64,000 nucleotides of DNA from G963665925 sp963678925 (GCA_963678925.1 OY787533.1:2790001-2854000); one strand, 5' to 3'. Positions 34,326 through 44,003 are shown, counted from the stretch's first letter. Program-made: numbers and translations. Notes: generated by a model from the letters alone, not told the origin.

Positions 34326-35714
34326 TTGTTACAAACTACTTCCGTAGCAAATCAAAATCAGTCCATGTCTTTTAAGGACAAAGTTCAGAAGTTCGGTCGT
34401 GTACTATCAGGCATGGTAATGCCAAACATTGGTGCTTTTATTGCGTGGGGTCTTATTACAGCGTTATTCATACCTACTGGTTGGACGCCTAATGAAAACC
34501 TGGCAGCTTTAGTTGGCCCAATGATTACTTACATGCTTCCTTTACTTATCGGTTACACAGCAGGTAAGAACGTAGCTGGCGCACGTGGTGGTGTATTGGG
34601 TGCTATCGCAACAATGGGTGTTGTTGTTGGTGCTGATATTCCAATGTTCCTGGGTGCGATGGTAATGGGTCCTATTGGCGGTATTGTTATTAAGAAATTC
34701 GACGAAGCAGTCGAAGGTAAAATTCCAAGCGGTTTCGAGATGCTTGTTAACAACTTTTCTGCAGGAATTATCGGTACTATTCTAGCACTTGCAGCTTATC
34801 TTGGAATTGGTCCAGTTGTTCTGGGCATTAATAACGTACTGGCTGGCGGCGTTAACGCAATCGTAAACGCAGGTCTGCTGCCACTGGCATCTGTTTTCAT
34901 TGAACCAGGAAAAATCCTATTCATGAACAACGCAATCAACCATGGTGTTCTAGGTCCTTTGGGAATCGCACAATCAGCAGAGCTTGGAAAATCTGTTTTC
35001 TTCCTGCTTGAAGCAAACCCAGGTCCTGGTCTTGGTATCCTGCTTGCTTACTGGATGTTCGGCAAGGGAAATGCAAAGCAATCAGCACCAGGTGCTGTAA
35101 TAATTCACTTCCTAGGTGGTATTCATGAAATCTACTTCCCATACGTACTCATGAACCCTGCACTTCTTCTAGCGGTTATCGCTGGTGGCGCGAGTGGTGT
35201 ATTCACATTCTCGCTTCTAGGTGCTGGTCTTGTTGCAACACCATCTCCAGGTTCAATCTTTGCTGTTCTGGCTATGACACCAAAAGGTGGATTCCTACCT
35301 GTAATTCTTGGCGTTGTCATTTCAGCGGTAGTATCATTCCTGGTAGCATCAGTCTTTGTAAAGACGGCTAAAGAAGAAGTAACTGAGAATCTGGCTGAAG
35401 CACAAGCTAAGGTTAAAGATCTTAAAGGTCTTAAAAAAGGTAAAGTATCTCTGATCATCTTTGCATGTGATGCTGGTATGGGCTCAAGTGCGATGGGTGC
35501 CTCTTCACTTAGAGCAAAAATCAAGAATGCTGGACTGGCTATTGAAGTCAAGCACAGTGCTGTTGACAATGTTCCAGAAAATGCAGACATTATTCTGAGT
35601 CATGAAAGTTTGACGCCGCGTGCAAGAGCTAAGGCGCCAAATGCTGAGCATATCTCCATTAAAGATTTTGTTAACAACCCAGTTTATGACCAACTGGTTG
35701 AAAGACTTAAGTAA
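34326..35714 (+). CDS. mtlA: PTS mannitol-type transporter EIICB
   Basis: 462 residues. EIIC membrane channel (about 20-350, with PNIGAFIAWGLITALFIPTG, the GIHEI substrate loop, and several TM helices) and EIIB (about 375-462) with the phosphorylated Cys381 in FACDAGMGSSAMGA. It lacks an EIIA domain, so it needs EIIA in trans, probably from the second copy at 38005. It imports mannitol as mannitol 1-phosphate. Translation begins at a TTG with AAGGAGGGGG 5 bases upstream. The copy at 38005 is a close paralogue. Confidence 0.93.
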   Translation: MLQTTSVANQNQSMSFKDKVQKFGRVLSGMVMPNIGAFIAWGLITALFIPTGWTPNENLAALVGPMITYMLPLLIGYTAGKNVAGARGGVLGAIATMGVVVGADIPMFLGAMVMGPIGGIVIKKFDEAVEGKIPSGFEMLVNNFSAGIIGTILALAAYLGIGPVVLGINNVLAGGVNAIVNAGLLPLASVFIEPGKILFMNNAINHGVLGPLGIAQSAELGKSVFFLLEANPGPGLGILLAYWMFGKGNAKQSAPGAVIIHFLGGIHEIYFPYVLMNPALLLAVIAGGASGVFTFSLLGAGLVATPSPGSIFAVLAMTPKGGFLPVILGVVISAVVSFLVASVFVKTAKEEVTENLAEAQAKVKDLKGLKKGKVSLIIFACDAGMGSSAMGASSLRAKIKNAGLAIEVKHSAVDNVPENADIILSHESLTPRARAKAPNAEHISIKDFVNNPVYDQLVERLK

Positions 35715-35749
35715 GGTATAACTCACAAATCACATACTTCTAATTCCTG

Positions 35750-35783
35750 ATCAGCGTCAATCTTATTCAAGGTTGGCGCTGAT
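35750..35783 (+). other. Stem-loop without U tract between mtlA and mtlR
   Basis: Eleven-position stem ATCAGCGTCAA (35750-35760) / TTGGCGCTGAT (35773-35783) with one G-U pair and a 12-base loop, followed by TCTC rather than a U run. It may stabilise the upstream message, mark a processing site, or terminate weakly. A separate promoter for mtlR is possible: TATAAT at 35870-35875, with no good -35. Confidence 0.6.
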
Positions 35784-35927
35784 TCTCTAGGAGGCAATAT
35801 TCAGTTTTGTCACTAGTTGATATGGCCAAATATGAACCTCTTTAGTGCATAGATGTGCCGAATATCGGATATAATATAGATGAATATTCAAATATGTCAC
35901 TAATGTATTTTTAATCGGGGGATTAAA

Positions 35928-38012
35928 ATGGCTGGTCAAATTTCAAAGCGTACCAAACTTATCATTGATTTGCTGGTTCAGCAAAAGGACTTCGTTTCGG
36001 GAAGCTGGATTGCAAAGCAGCTTGGCGTCAGTAAACGGACAGTGCTTCGTGAAATGGACGAGGTTGAAAAACAAGTCAGGAAAAATGGCGCAGTACTAGA
36101 ACGCGTTCCTGGCAAAGGTGTGAAAATTGAATTGCCGCTTGAATCTGCAGGTGAGTTCTTACTACAAATGAACAACACATCAGTGGAAGAACATTTCAAT
36201 CCAGAAGAAAGACAAAGAAGTCTGATCATTGAGTTGATTGGAAGCAAAGAAATTCAAAAGCTCTATTATTTCGCTTCGAAGTTCAAAATATCAGAGGCAA
36301 CTGTGAGCAACGACCTTGACCGTATTGAACCATGGCTGAAAAGCAGGAACTTGAAGCTCATTAGAAAGCCGGGCTATGGTGTTCGTGTAGAAGGTCATGA
36401 AACGGACATTCGGAAAACGATTGTAGAGTTGGTGTATGACAATTTCAGCAGAGATGAGCTGATGGACTTTCTTAGAAAGCAGTATTCAGATACACCATTC
36501 GCTGGACTGCGTACAGATATTAAGAAAAGACTTCTGAATATTATTGGCGACAGTACCCTGCATGGAATCGAGTCTGCCATAGAGAGCTCCGGAATACTTC
36601 GGGCATATGCCCTTGCAGACAATGCCTATGTGGCACTGGTGGTTCATTTATCTCTTGCGGTTCAGCGTATTCTGGCAGGTGAGAAAATTCACTTCGACCC
36701 TGTACTCCTTGATGAATTGAAGGAGTCTACGGAATATGGCATGGCTGAGAAGCTTATCAACGTTACATCAGACAACCTGAACATTTCTATCCCAACAGAT
36801 GAAATAGGCTATGTGACCATGCATCTTCAAGGGGCAAAGTTCAGATCGACCAAGGATAAGGATGCATCATTCAGGATTCACGACTATGAGATCATCCATC
36901 TGGCAGAACAGCTGGTACAGATTGTTGAACGTAAGGCAGGCATGATTCTCAGTGATAACAAGCGACTTCTCACAGACCTTGTCAATCATATGGGGCCGGC
37001 ACTTACAAGAATTCGAATGGGTATGATTATCCGAAATCCCCTGCTTGAGCAGATCAAAACACAGTATAGGACATATTACAAGTGGACGGAAGAAGCAGTC
37101 GCATATATTGAAGAAAGACTTGGAAACAAGATCCCAGAAGATGAAATCGGATACCTGACCATGCATTTTGGTGCTGCGATAGAATCTTCCATTAAAAGAA
37201 GAGATCTTGTATGGCGCGTCATTATTGCGTGCAGTACGGGAATCGGCTCCTCAAAGCTTCTGGAATCGAGAGTCGGAAAGCTCTATAAAAACATAAAAAT
37301 TGTTTCAGTGCGGTCAACGCTAAGTATTGAAAAGGCAATTCAGGATGAAGATGTGGATTTTGTCATTTCGACAGTACGGCTGAAACAGACACTGGTTCCC
37401 ACCGTGGTTGTCAGTCCTCTGCTTTTGGATGAAGACGCCAAAAGAATTGAGGAAATGCTATCAGCCATCAAGCCCAAGCATGATCAGAAGACAGATGGGA
37501 AAGAACAGGGTTTAATATCGATTCTGGCGCAGCTCAACATGTTTTCAGCTGCGGGAGAATCTGTTTTACAGCATTATTTTCACACTTCAACAAGTGGCGT
37601 ATCGGAAGAACAGATTATAGAAGATGCTGCTTCAATCATAAAGACTACGGACAGAAACCAGCTTGTTAGAGACTTGAAAAAACGTGAAGACTTAGGACGG
37701 ACACCAATCGGAAATGAAGGCATACTATTACACTGTCGAACCAAGGCTGTCGACTTTGAACAGTTCGGATTCCTGAGAGTGGAAAGCACGGGCCTGGGAC
37801 TGTCCTATGTGGTCGTCATGGTTGTTCCGGAAAAGGTTTCTGAGGTTTCCAGAAGTCTTCTTGGAACACTCACACAAAAGGTTGTTGAATTGGATAATTG
37901 GGTGCAAGAGGTAAAGGAAGGCAGCTTCGAAAAATCATATGCTACCCTCGAGCAAATTATAAGCGAAGAGCTTAAGGCAATGCTACAAATTTTGGAGGAT
38001 ACAAATGAGTAA
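35928..38012 (+). CDS. mtlR: Mannitol operon transcriptional activator MtlR (HTH-PRD-EIIB-EIIA)
   Basis: 694 residues. N-terminal DeoR/BglG-type HTH (about 10-60) and a second Mga-like HTH (about 90-160), PRD1 (about 190-295, His in VVHLSLAV and TMHLQG) and PRD2 (about 310-400, His in VNHMGPAL and TMHFGAA), an EIIB-gat-like domain with Cys435 (IIACSTGIGSS), and a C-terminal EIIA-like domain with His602 (ILLHCRTKAV). In Bacillus-type MtlR, PRD2 phosphorylation by HPr activates while EIIB/EIIA states signal mannitol supply. All these residues are kept. It overlaps the second mtlA by 8 bases. Confidence 0.95.
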   Translation: MAGQISKRTKLIIDLLVQQKDFVSGSWIAKQLGVSKRTVLREMDEVEKQVRKNGAVLERVPGKGVKIELPLESAGEFLLQMNNTSVEEHFNPEERQRSLIIELIGSKEIQKLYYFASKFKISEATVSNDLDRIEPWLKSRNLKLIRKPGYGVRVEGHETDIRKTIVELVYDNFSRDELMDFLRKQYSDTPFAGLRTDIKKRLLNIIGDSTLHGIESAIESSGILRAYALADNAYVALVVHLSLAVQRILAGEKIHFDPVLLDELKESTEYGMAEKLINVTSDNLNISIPTDEIGYVTMHLQGAKFRSTKDKDASFRIHDYEIIHLAEQLVQIVERKAGMILSDNKRLLTDLVNHMGPALTRIRMGMIIRNPLLEQIKTQYRTYYKWTEEAVAYIEERLGNKIPEDEIGYLTMHFGAAIESSIKRRDLVWRVIIACSTGIGSSKLLESRVGKLYKNIKIVSVRSTLSIEKAIQDEDVDFVISTVRLKQTLVPTVVVSPLLLDEDAKRIEEMLSAIKPKHDQKTDGKEQGLISILAQLNMFSAAGESVLQHYFHTSTSGVSEEQIIEDAASIIKTTDRNQLVRDLKKREDLGRTPIGNEGILLHCRTKAVDFEQFGFLRVESTGLGLSYVVVMVVPEKVSEVSRSLLGTLTQKVVELDNWVQEVKEGSFEKSYATLEQIISEELKAMLQILEDTNE

Positions 38013-39888
38013 TCAAAATGGCGTTCAACAAAAAATTCAAAAGTTTGGTCGTGTTATGAGTGGCATGGTAATGCCAAACATTGGTGCATTTATTGCATGG
38101 GGTCTTATTACTGCAATGTTCATTCCTACAGGGTGGACACCAAATGAAAATTTGTCGGCACTGGTAGGTCCGATGATTACCTATCTTCTGCCAATGCTGA
38201 TCGGTTATACCGGCGGTAACACATTCGGTGGTGCACGCGGTGGTGTAATCGGTGCGATTGCAACGATGGGTGTCATTATCGGTTCTGATATTCCCATGTT
38301 CCTTGGCGCAATGATCATGGGCCCACTCGGTGGCGCTGTTATCAGAAAATTTGATGACGCAATAGAAGGCAAAGTTCCAAGTGGATTTGAGATGCTTGTG
38401 AACAATTTCTCTGCTGGCATCATCGGTACAATTCTGGCTCTTGCAGCTTATCTGGGCATCGGTCCAGTCGTACTTGCACTGAACAATGTGCTGTCAGCAG
38501 GCGTTAACGCAATTGTAAATGCAGGGCTTCTGCCGCTTGCATCTATGTTTATCGAACCAGGAAAGATTCTTTTCCTCAACAATGCTATGAACCACGGTAT
38601 TCTTGGACCTCTCGGAATCGCAGAATCTGCACAAACAGGCAAGTCTATTTTCTTCCTGCTTGAGACAAACCCAGGTCCTGGTCTAGGTATCCTTCTTGCC
38701 TACATGCTGTTTGGCAAGGGAACTGCAAAGCAATCTGCGCCAGGTGCAGTGATCATTCACTTCCTAGGCGGAATTCATGAAATCTACTTTCCGTATGTGC
38801 TGATGAATCCGGTGCTGGTTTTAGCTGTAATCGCCGGCGGTATCAGTGGTGTGTTCACATTCTCCCTGCTTGGAGCAGGTCTTGTTGCAACACCATCTCC
38901 AGGATCAATTTTCGCCTTGATTGCAATGACACCAAAAGGAAATCTTTTGAGCGTGCTTGCAGGCGTGGCGGTATCGGCTACGGTCAGCTGCTTGGTTGCA
39001 ATGGTGATTATCAAGTTCAGCGCTGAAAAGAATGATTCTCTTGACGAAGCACAGGAAGCCACAAAGGCAATGAAGGCTCAAAGCAAGGGCCAAAGTGAAA
39101 AGATTGCAGAAGCAGCTCCAGCTGAGCCTGTGGCACTTGACGGAAAAAAAGTGGATATGATCGTATTTGCCTGTGATGCAGGTATGGGGTCAAGCGCAAT
39201 GGGCGCTACGGCATTCTCTAAAAAGCTTAAGGCTGCCGGCAAGGATATTCCGGTAAAATACTATCCGGTGGATGAGGTGCCTGCAGGTGCGGACGTTGTT
39301 GTAACAAACATCAGTCTGACAGGTCGAGCGCGTTCTAGAAGACCTGAAGCAGTTCACGTTTCAATCAAGGACTTCTTCAATGATCCAGCGTTGGACCAAC
39401 TTCTTGAAGCCCTATCTGGAAATGGAAATGTGGTTGAAGAAGAAATGACAGCAGCTATGGATGTTCTCATGCTCAACGCAGTAGAAGTTGGTGTGAAATC
39501 AGAATCCAAGGAAGATGCAATCAAGAGAGCTGGACGACGCCTTGTTGAGCTGGGCTATGCAGATGAAGCTTATGTCAGCGGCATGCTAAAGCGTGAAGAG
39601 GTGACAACGACCTATATAGGTTCGAATGTGGCTATTCCCCATGGAACCAATGATACAAAATCACATGTGAAGCAAACGGGTCTGGTTATACTTCAGTATC
39701 CTGACGGTGTGGATTTTGGCGATGGAAACGTGGCGAATCTGGTAATCGGCATTGCTGCAATCGGCGACGAACACATGATGATTCTTGCAAACATTGCAGA
39801 ATCCATTGGCAATGAAGAGGTTCTTGAAACGCTGAAAGCAACAAAAGATCCAGCAGTGATCTATAACCAGTTCTCAAATATTGGATAG
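38005..39888 (+). CDS. mtlA: PTS mannitol transporter EIICBA
   Basis: 627 residues, the complete three-domain form: EIIC (about 1-340, closely similar to the copy at 34326), EIIB (about 382-470, Cys390 in FACDAGMGSSAMGA) and, after a linker, EIIA (about 480-627, His546 in NVAIPHGTND). The EIIA domain could phosphorylate both this EIIB and that of the EIICB paralogue. GGAGG lies 6 bases before the ATG, within the end of mtlR. The difference between the two transporters may be affinity or substrate (mannitol against another hexitol), which I cannot judge. Confidence 0.95.
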   Translation: MSNQNGVQQKIQKFGRVMSGMVMPNIGAFIAWGLITAMFIPTGWTPNENLSALVGPMITYLLPMLIGYTGGNTFGGARGGVIGAIATMGVIIGSDIPMFLGAMIMGPLGGAVIRKFDDAIEGKVPSGFEMLVNNFSAGIIGTILALAAYLGIGPVVLALNNVLSAGVNAIVNAGLLPLASMFIEPGKILFLNNAMNHGILGPLGIAESAQTGKSIFFLLETNPGPGLGILLAYMLFGKGTAKQSAPGAVIIHFLGGIHEIYFPYVLMNPVLVLAVIAGGISGVFTFSLLGAGLVATPSPGSIFALIAMTPKGNLLSVLAGVAVSATVSCLVAMVIIKFSAEKNDSLDEAQEATKAMKAQSKGQSEKIAEAAPAEPVALDGKKVDMIVFACDAGMGSSAMGATAFSKKLKAAGKDIPVKYYPVDEVPAGADVVVTNISLTGRARSRRPEAVHVSIKDFFNDPALDQLLEALSGNGNVVEEEMTAAMDVLMLNAVEVGVKSESKEDAIKRAGRRLVELGYADEAYVSGMLKREEVTTTYIGSNVAIPHGTNDTKSHVKQTGLVILQYPDGVDFGDGNVANLVIGIAAIGDEHMMILANIAESIGNEEVLETLKATKDPAVIYNQFSNIG

Positions 39889-39897
39889 GAGAAACAT

Positions 39898-40827
39898 ATG
39901 ATTATAACACTGACAATGAATCCTGCGATTGATAAAACAGTTGTTATTGAAAACTTTGGTATTGATAAAGTGAATAGAATTGCTAAATCCAGACTCGACG
40001 CTGCCGGCAAGGGAATCAATGTCTCTAAAGTTGTACGCGAACTGGGTGGAAGAACCAAGACAATCGCCTTTCTTGGGGGCGCCAGTGGTGAGTTCATAAA
40101 GTCTGAGCTGGAAAAAGAAAGAATAAGCATTGTAGATGTGCAAATTGAGGGAGAGACACGTACCAATCTTAAAATTGTCGATCCTGCAACCCAGGCGTAC
40201 ACGGACATTAACGATTCTGGTTCTGCGGTAAATGACGAACAGCTTGACGTTTTCGAAAAGAAGCTGATGAACTATGTCAGCAGCCAGAGCGTGGTTGTTT
40301 TTACAGGCAGTGTCCCACCGGGGATTTCTAAAGATATCTACAAAACACTGATTGAACGTGTTCAGGCCATTGGAGCGACAGCGGTGCTAGACGCGGATGG
40401 CGAGCTCTTGCAGCATGGCGTGAAAGCCGGTCCTAAAATCGTCAAGCCAAACATTGACGAACTTGAACGCTACGCTGGACGCAGCCTTGCAAGTGAAGCT
40501 GAAATCATTGATGTTGCTAAGGAACTGATTGAATATGGTTCTGAGCTGATTGCCGTTTCGCTTGGAAAAGACGGTGCCCTATTTGTAACGAAGGAAAAGA
40601 CCTACAAGGCACACGGTCTCAAGGTTGATGTGAAAGGGACCGTTGGCGCGGGCGATTCAATGCTGGGCGCAATTTGCTACGGGATTGACAAGAATCTTCC
40701 TTTTGAGGAAATCATGTGTCTGGGCATCGGCGCATCCGCTGCAAAAGTATGTATGGAAGGGACTCAGCCACCAAAGCTGAATCAAGTATATGATTTGTCT
40801 AAACAAGTGAACTATGAGGAACTCTAG
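39898..40827 (+). CDS. 1-phosphofructokinase family hexose kinase
   Basis: 309 residues, PfkB family. The LDAAGKGINVSKVVRELGG segment and KGTVGAGDSMLGA are typical of the 1-phosphofructokinase/tagatose-6-phosphate kinase branch, which phosphorylates sugar 1-phosphates or 6-phosphates to bisphosphates. It starts 9 bases after mtlA and ends 9 bases before the dehydrogenase gene, so it belongs to the mannitol operon. In that context fructose 1-phosphate to fructose 1,6-bisphosphate is the most sensible reaction. Tagatose-6-phosphate kinase is the alternative. Confidence 0.85.
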   Translation: MIITLTMNPAIDKTVVIENFGIDKVNRIAKSRLDAAGKGINVSKVVRELGGRTKTIAFLGGASGEFIKSELEKERISIVDVQIEGETRTNLKIVDPATQAYTDINDSGSAVNDEQLDVFEKKLMNYVSSQSVVVFTGSVPPGISKDIYKTLIERVQAIGATAVLDADGELLQHGVKAGPKIVKPNIDELERYAGRSLASEAEIIDVAKELIEYGSELIAVSLGKDGALFVTKEKTYKAHGLKVDVKGTVGAGDSMLGAICYGIDKNLPFEEIMCLGIGASAAKVCMEGTQPPKLNQVYDLSKQVNYEEL

Positions 40828-40836
40828 GAGGATACC

Positions 40837-42096
40837 ATGTTAGTAAAAGGCGTTAGAATGCACGGACCGCTTAAGGTCTCAATGGATGAATTCGAAATTC
40901 CAGAAATCAAGGATGACGAGATTCTGGCATCGGTTGTAACAAACAGCCTGTGCATGTCAACATATAAAGCAGCAAAGCTGGGCGAAGGCCACAGACGTGT
41001 TCCAAACAATATTTCAACAAATCCAATCATTACAGGTCATGAGTTTGCCGGTGAAATCGTCAAGGTCGGAAAAAAATGGGCTGACCAGTTCAAACCTGGC
41101 GACAAGTACGCAATCCAGCCTGCACTCAACTGGCAGGGTAAACCGGATTCTCCAGGCTACTCTTACGAGTTCTTTGGCGGAAACATGACATACACAGTCA
41201 TCCCCAACGAAGTTATGGAACTGGGTTGTCTTCTGAAATACGATGGTGAAGGCTTCTTCAATGCATCGCTTGCTGAGCCTATGTCTTGTATCATTGGCGC
41301 CTACAATGCACAGTATCATAGGGAGTTCGGCGTGTACCAGCATAAAATGGGTATCGAAGATGGCGGCAACCTTGCCATTCTAGCAGGGACTGGTCCGATG
41401 GGACTTGGCGCGATCGATTACATTATCAATAACGACAAGCGTCCTAAGAAACTGGCTGTTGTTGATATCAATCAGGAAAGACTTACACGTGCTGCGGAAA
41501 TCATTTCGCCTGAAGAAGCAGCTGAAAAGGGTGTGGAACTGATCTATGTCGACGGTTCTGAAGTGGATACCTATGAGGCCCTAATGGCGTTCACAGACCA
41601 GGAAGGCTATGATGATGTATTCGTTTACGCACCTGTGAAGCCGCTACTTGAAACAGCAGACAGACTTTTGCGTTTTGACGGCTGCCTGAACTTCTTTGCG
41701 GGTCCGACAGACGAGACTTTCAGCGCTGAGTTCAACTACTACAACGTGCATTACAAGCAAACGCACATTGTTGGTACGACAGGCGGAAACACTGATGATA
41801 TGATAGAGTCACTTGATAAGACGGCGCAAAAGCTAATCAATCCTGCAGTTATGGTTACGCATATCGGCGGCCTGAACTCTGCAGCAGATGCCATCGTGAA
41901 TATGCCGAATCTGACAGGCGGCAAAAAATTGATTTATACGACAATCGATATGCCACTGACAGCAATAGATGATTTTGCAAAACTTGGAGAAACAGAACCT
42001 ATATACAAAGCGCTTGCAGAAATTGTTGCCAAAACAAGCGGTCTATGGAATCTTGAAGCTGAAAACTATCTGCTCGAGAATATGAAGCGTATTTAA
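40837..42096 (+). CDS. Zinc-dependent MDR dehydrogenase, L-sorbose-1-phosphate reductase-like
   Basis: 419 residues, medium-chain dehydrogenase. Catalytic zinc ligands appear as NSLCMSTYKAA (Cys), GHEFAGEIV (His) and AEPMSC (Glu). The Rossmann motif is LAGTGPMGLGAIDYI. There is no four-Cys structural zinc lobe. The pattern (LCMSTYKAA, PALNWQGKPDSPGYSYEFFGG) matches the sorbose-phosphate-reductase group (SorE), not canonical MtlD. SorE acts on the hydroxyl next to the phosphorylated carbon, so on mannitol 1-P it would give fructose 1-P, suiting the kinase gene just upstream. The substrate is inferred. Confidence 0.8.
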   Translation: MLVKGVRMHGPLKVSMDEFEIPEIKDDEILASVVTNSLCMSTYKAAKLGEGHRRVPNNISTNPIITGHEFAGEIVKVGKKWADQFKPGDKYAIQPALNWQGKPDSPGYSYEFFGGNMTYTVIPNEVMELGCLLKYDGEGFFNASLAEPMSCIIGAYNAQYHREFGVYQHKMGIEDGGNLAILAGTGPMGLGAIDYIINNDKRPKKLAVVDINQERLTRAAEIISPEEAAEKGVELIYVDGSEVDTYEALMAFTDQEGYDDVFVYAPVKPLLETADRLLRFDGCLNFFAGPTDETFSAEFNYYNVHYKQTHIVGTTGGNTDDMIESLDKTAQKLINPAVMVTHIGGLNSAADAIVNMPNLTGGKKLIYTTIDMPLTAIDDFAKLGETEPIYKALAEIVAKTSGLWNLEAENYLLENMKRI

Positions 42097-42108
42097 GGAG
42101 AATGAAAA

Positions 42109-42372
42109 ATGGTAAAAAGAACAGTTAAAGTAGGAAACGGTCATGGAATCCACGCAAGACCAGCGAGTCTGATTACTAAGTCTGCTACAAAATACAAATC
42201 AAAAGTCGAAATGGTTTATGGCACAAAGACAATTGACTGCAAGAGCGTCATAGGCGTTCTTAGCCTTGGTGCCAAAGGCGGTACGGAGCTTGTCCTTCAA
42301 GCTGATGGCCCAGATGCAGACGCTGCGGTTAATGAGATTCAGCAGCTGTTTGAAAGCAACTTTGGCGAGTAG
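42109..42372 (+). CDS. ptsH: PTS phosphocarrier protein HPr
   Basis: 87 residues. The active-site His15 lies in GIHARPAS and the regulatory Ser46 in DCKSVIGVLSLG, so both Enzyme I phosphotransfer and HPr kinase control appear possible. It is located inside the mannitol operon, between the dehydrogenase and ptsI genes. If there is no second HPr elsewhere, mannitol induction would influence all PTS traffic and CcpA co-repressor levels. Strong AAGGAG site. Confidence 0.95.
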   Translation: MVKRTVKVGNGHGIHARPASLITKSATKYKSKVEMVYGTKTIDCKSVIGVLSLGAKGGTELVLQADGPDADAAVNEIQQLFESNFGE

Positions 42373-42380
42373 GTGATATT

Positions 42381-43982
42381 TTGAGTGGGCAAGTTGTTCA
42401 AACGGGTATAGCAATAGGTCGAGTGAGATGGGTAGCTGAACTCGGTCAAGTCGGTGTGGTGAAAGCTGAAAATCCAGCTTTTGAACTTGAAAGCTTGAGA
42501 GATGCTGTCAGTACTGCGCAGCGTCAGCTTGAAAAGTTAAAAGAAAAAACTGAGGCTGAAGCTGAGATATTCGAAGCGCATCTGATGATGTTGAGCGACC
42601 CAAGCATCCTAGATCCGATTAAGGACCTCATTCAGGAGGAGTCACGTACGGCGCTTTCAGCTAGTGAGAGTGTGTATGATCAGACAATCTCCATGTTTGA
42701 ATCGCTTGATGATGCATATTTAAAGCAAAGAGCACTGGATGTTCGAGATATAAAGAAAAGGGTTATGGGAATTCTGTCTGGTGATCTGAAGGCTGAAGCC
42801 AATGCAGACAGCGATGATAAGATCATTCTTGTAGCCGAAGAGATTACGCCGTCTGACACGCTTGAGGTCGAGCGAAAAAAGTTGGCTGGTATGCTTATGA
42901 TGACAGGTGGCGAGACATCGCATACCGCAATTCTTGCGCAGTCCCTGAGTATCCCTGCGATAGTCGGCTGCGGTCAAGGACTGAATGCACTTGAAGAAGG
43001 CGATATGATTGTCATTGATGGTATGGAGGGCAAAATTATTTCCAGACCATCTGAGGCGGTCATTGCTGAATATGAAGAGAAGAAGGCGGCATATGAGGCA
43101 GAGCGTGATGCGCTTCGCGCGTTTGTCGGTATGCCGTCATCGACTCAATCAGGCAGAACTGTGGAAATTGCGGCGAACATAGCCGGTCCAGAAGATATAG
43201 AAGCAGTACTGCTTAACGATGCTGAAGGTGTTGGCCTCTTCCGTACCGAGTTCATCTATATGAACAGGACGGAGCCGCCGACAGAGGAAGATCAGATAGC
43301 AATCTACACAAAAATCCTCAAAGGACTTGGAGACAAGCCTGTCATATTCAGAACCATGGATATTGGGGGAGATAAGGAAGTCAGCTATCTGAACATTGGA
43401 AACGAAGCCAATCCCTTCCTGGGTTACCGTGCTATCAGATATTGCCTGAGGGAACCTGAAATATTCAAAACACAAATTTCAGCAATCCTCCAGGCGGCGG
43501 TCCATGGAAATGCGAAAATCATGTTCCCAATGATATCTTCTGTAAAGGAGTTCCTAAAGGCTAAGGCATTTGTTGAAGAGGTGAAGGAAGCATTAGAGGC
43601 TGCCGGTAAGGCATTTGCAGATGATGTCGCCCTGGGCATCATGGTTGAGATTCCTTCCGCTGCAATTCTTGCAGATACATTTGCAGATCATGTGGACTTT
43701 TTCAGTATCGGCACGAACGACCTGACACAGTATACGCTGGCTGTAGACAGACAAAACAGCGAAATTGCCGATTTGTATGATTACATGCACCCGGCAGTGC
43801 TCAGTCTTGTTGAGCGCGTTGTGAAGACAGGCCGTGAGAAAGGCGTTTGGGTAGGCATGTGCGGTAATGCAGCTGCTGACCCACGAATGATTGAAAAACT
43901 TATGGCGTGGGGGATTGATGAGATATCTATGTCGCCTACAAAAGTTCTTGAATCACGTAAATTTGTTAGATCCTTGGCTTAA
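42381..43982 (+). CDS. ptsI: PTS Enzyme I (phosphoenolpyruvate-protein phosphotransferase)
   Basis: 533 residues, slightly short for Enzyme I. N-terminal HPr-binding domain, phospho-His181 in TGGETSHTAILA, the PEP-binding barrel with EGVGLFRTEFIYMNR, IGTNDLTQYTLAVDR and the catalytic Cys494 (VGMCGNAAADP). It starts at TTG with AGGTGA upstream, 8 bases after ptsH. It passes phosphate from PEP to HPr and on to MtlA EIIA. Last gene of the operon; a terminator follows. Confidence 0.95.
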   Translation: MSGQVVQTGIAIGRVRWVAELGQVGVVKAENPAFELESLRDAVSTAQRQLEKLKEKTEAEAEIFEAHLMMLSDPSILDPIKDLIQEESRTALSASESVYDQTISMFESLDDAYLKQRALDVRDIKKRVMGILSGDLKAEANADSDDKIILVAEEITPSDTLEVERKKLAGMLMMTGGETSHTAILAQSLSIPAIVGCGQGLNALEEGDMIVIDGMEGKIISRPSEAVIAEYEEKKAAYEAERDALRAFVGMPSSTQSGRTVEIAANIAGPEDIEAVLLNDAEGVGLFRTEFIYMNRTEPPTEEDQIAIYTKILKGLGDKPVIFRTMDIGGDKEVSYLNIGNEANPFLGYRAIRYCLREPEIFKTQISAILQAAVHGNAKIMFPMISSVKEFLKAKAFVEEVKEALEAAGKAFADDVALGIMVEIPSAAILADTFADHVDFFSIGTNDLTQYTLAVDRQNSEIADLYDYMHPAVLSLVERVVKTGREKGVWVGMCGNAAADPRMIEKLMAWGIDEISMSPTKVLESRKFVRSLA

Positions 43983-44003
43983 CGATAATAAATATGGCAT
44001 GAG

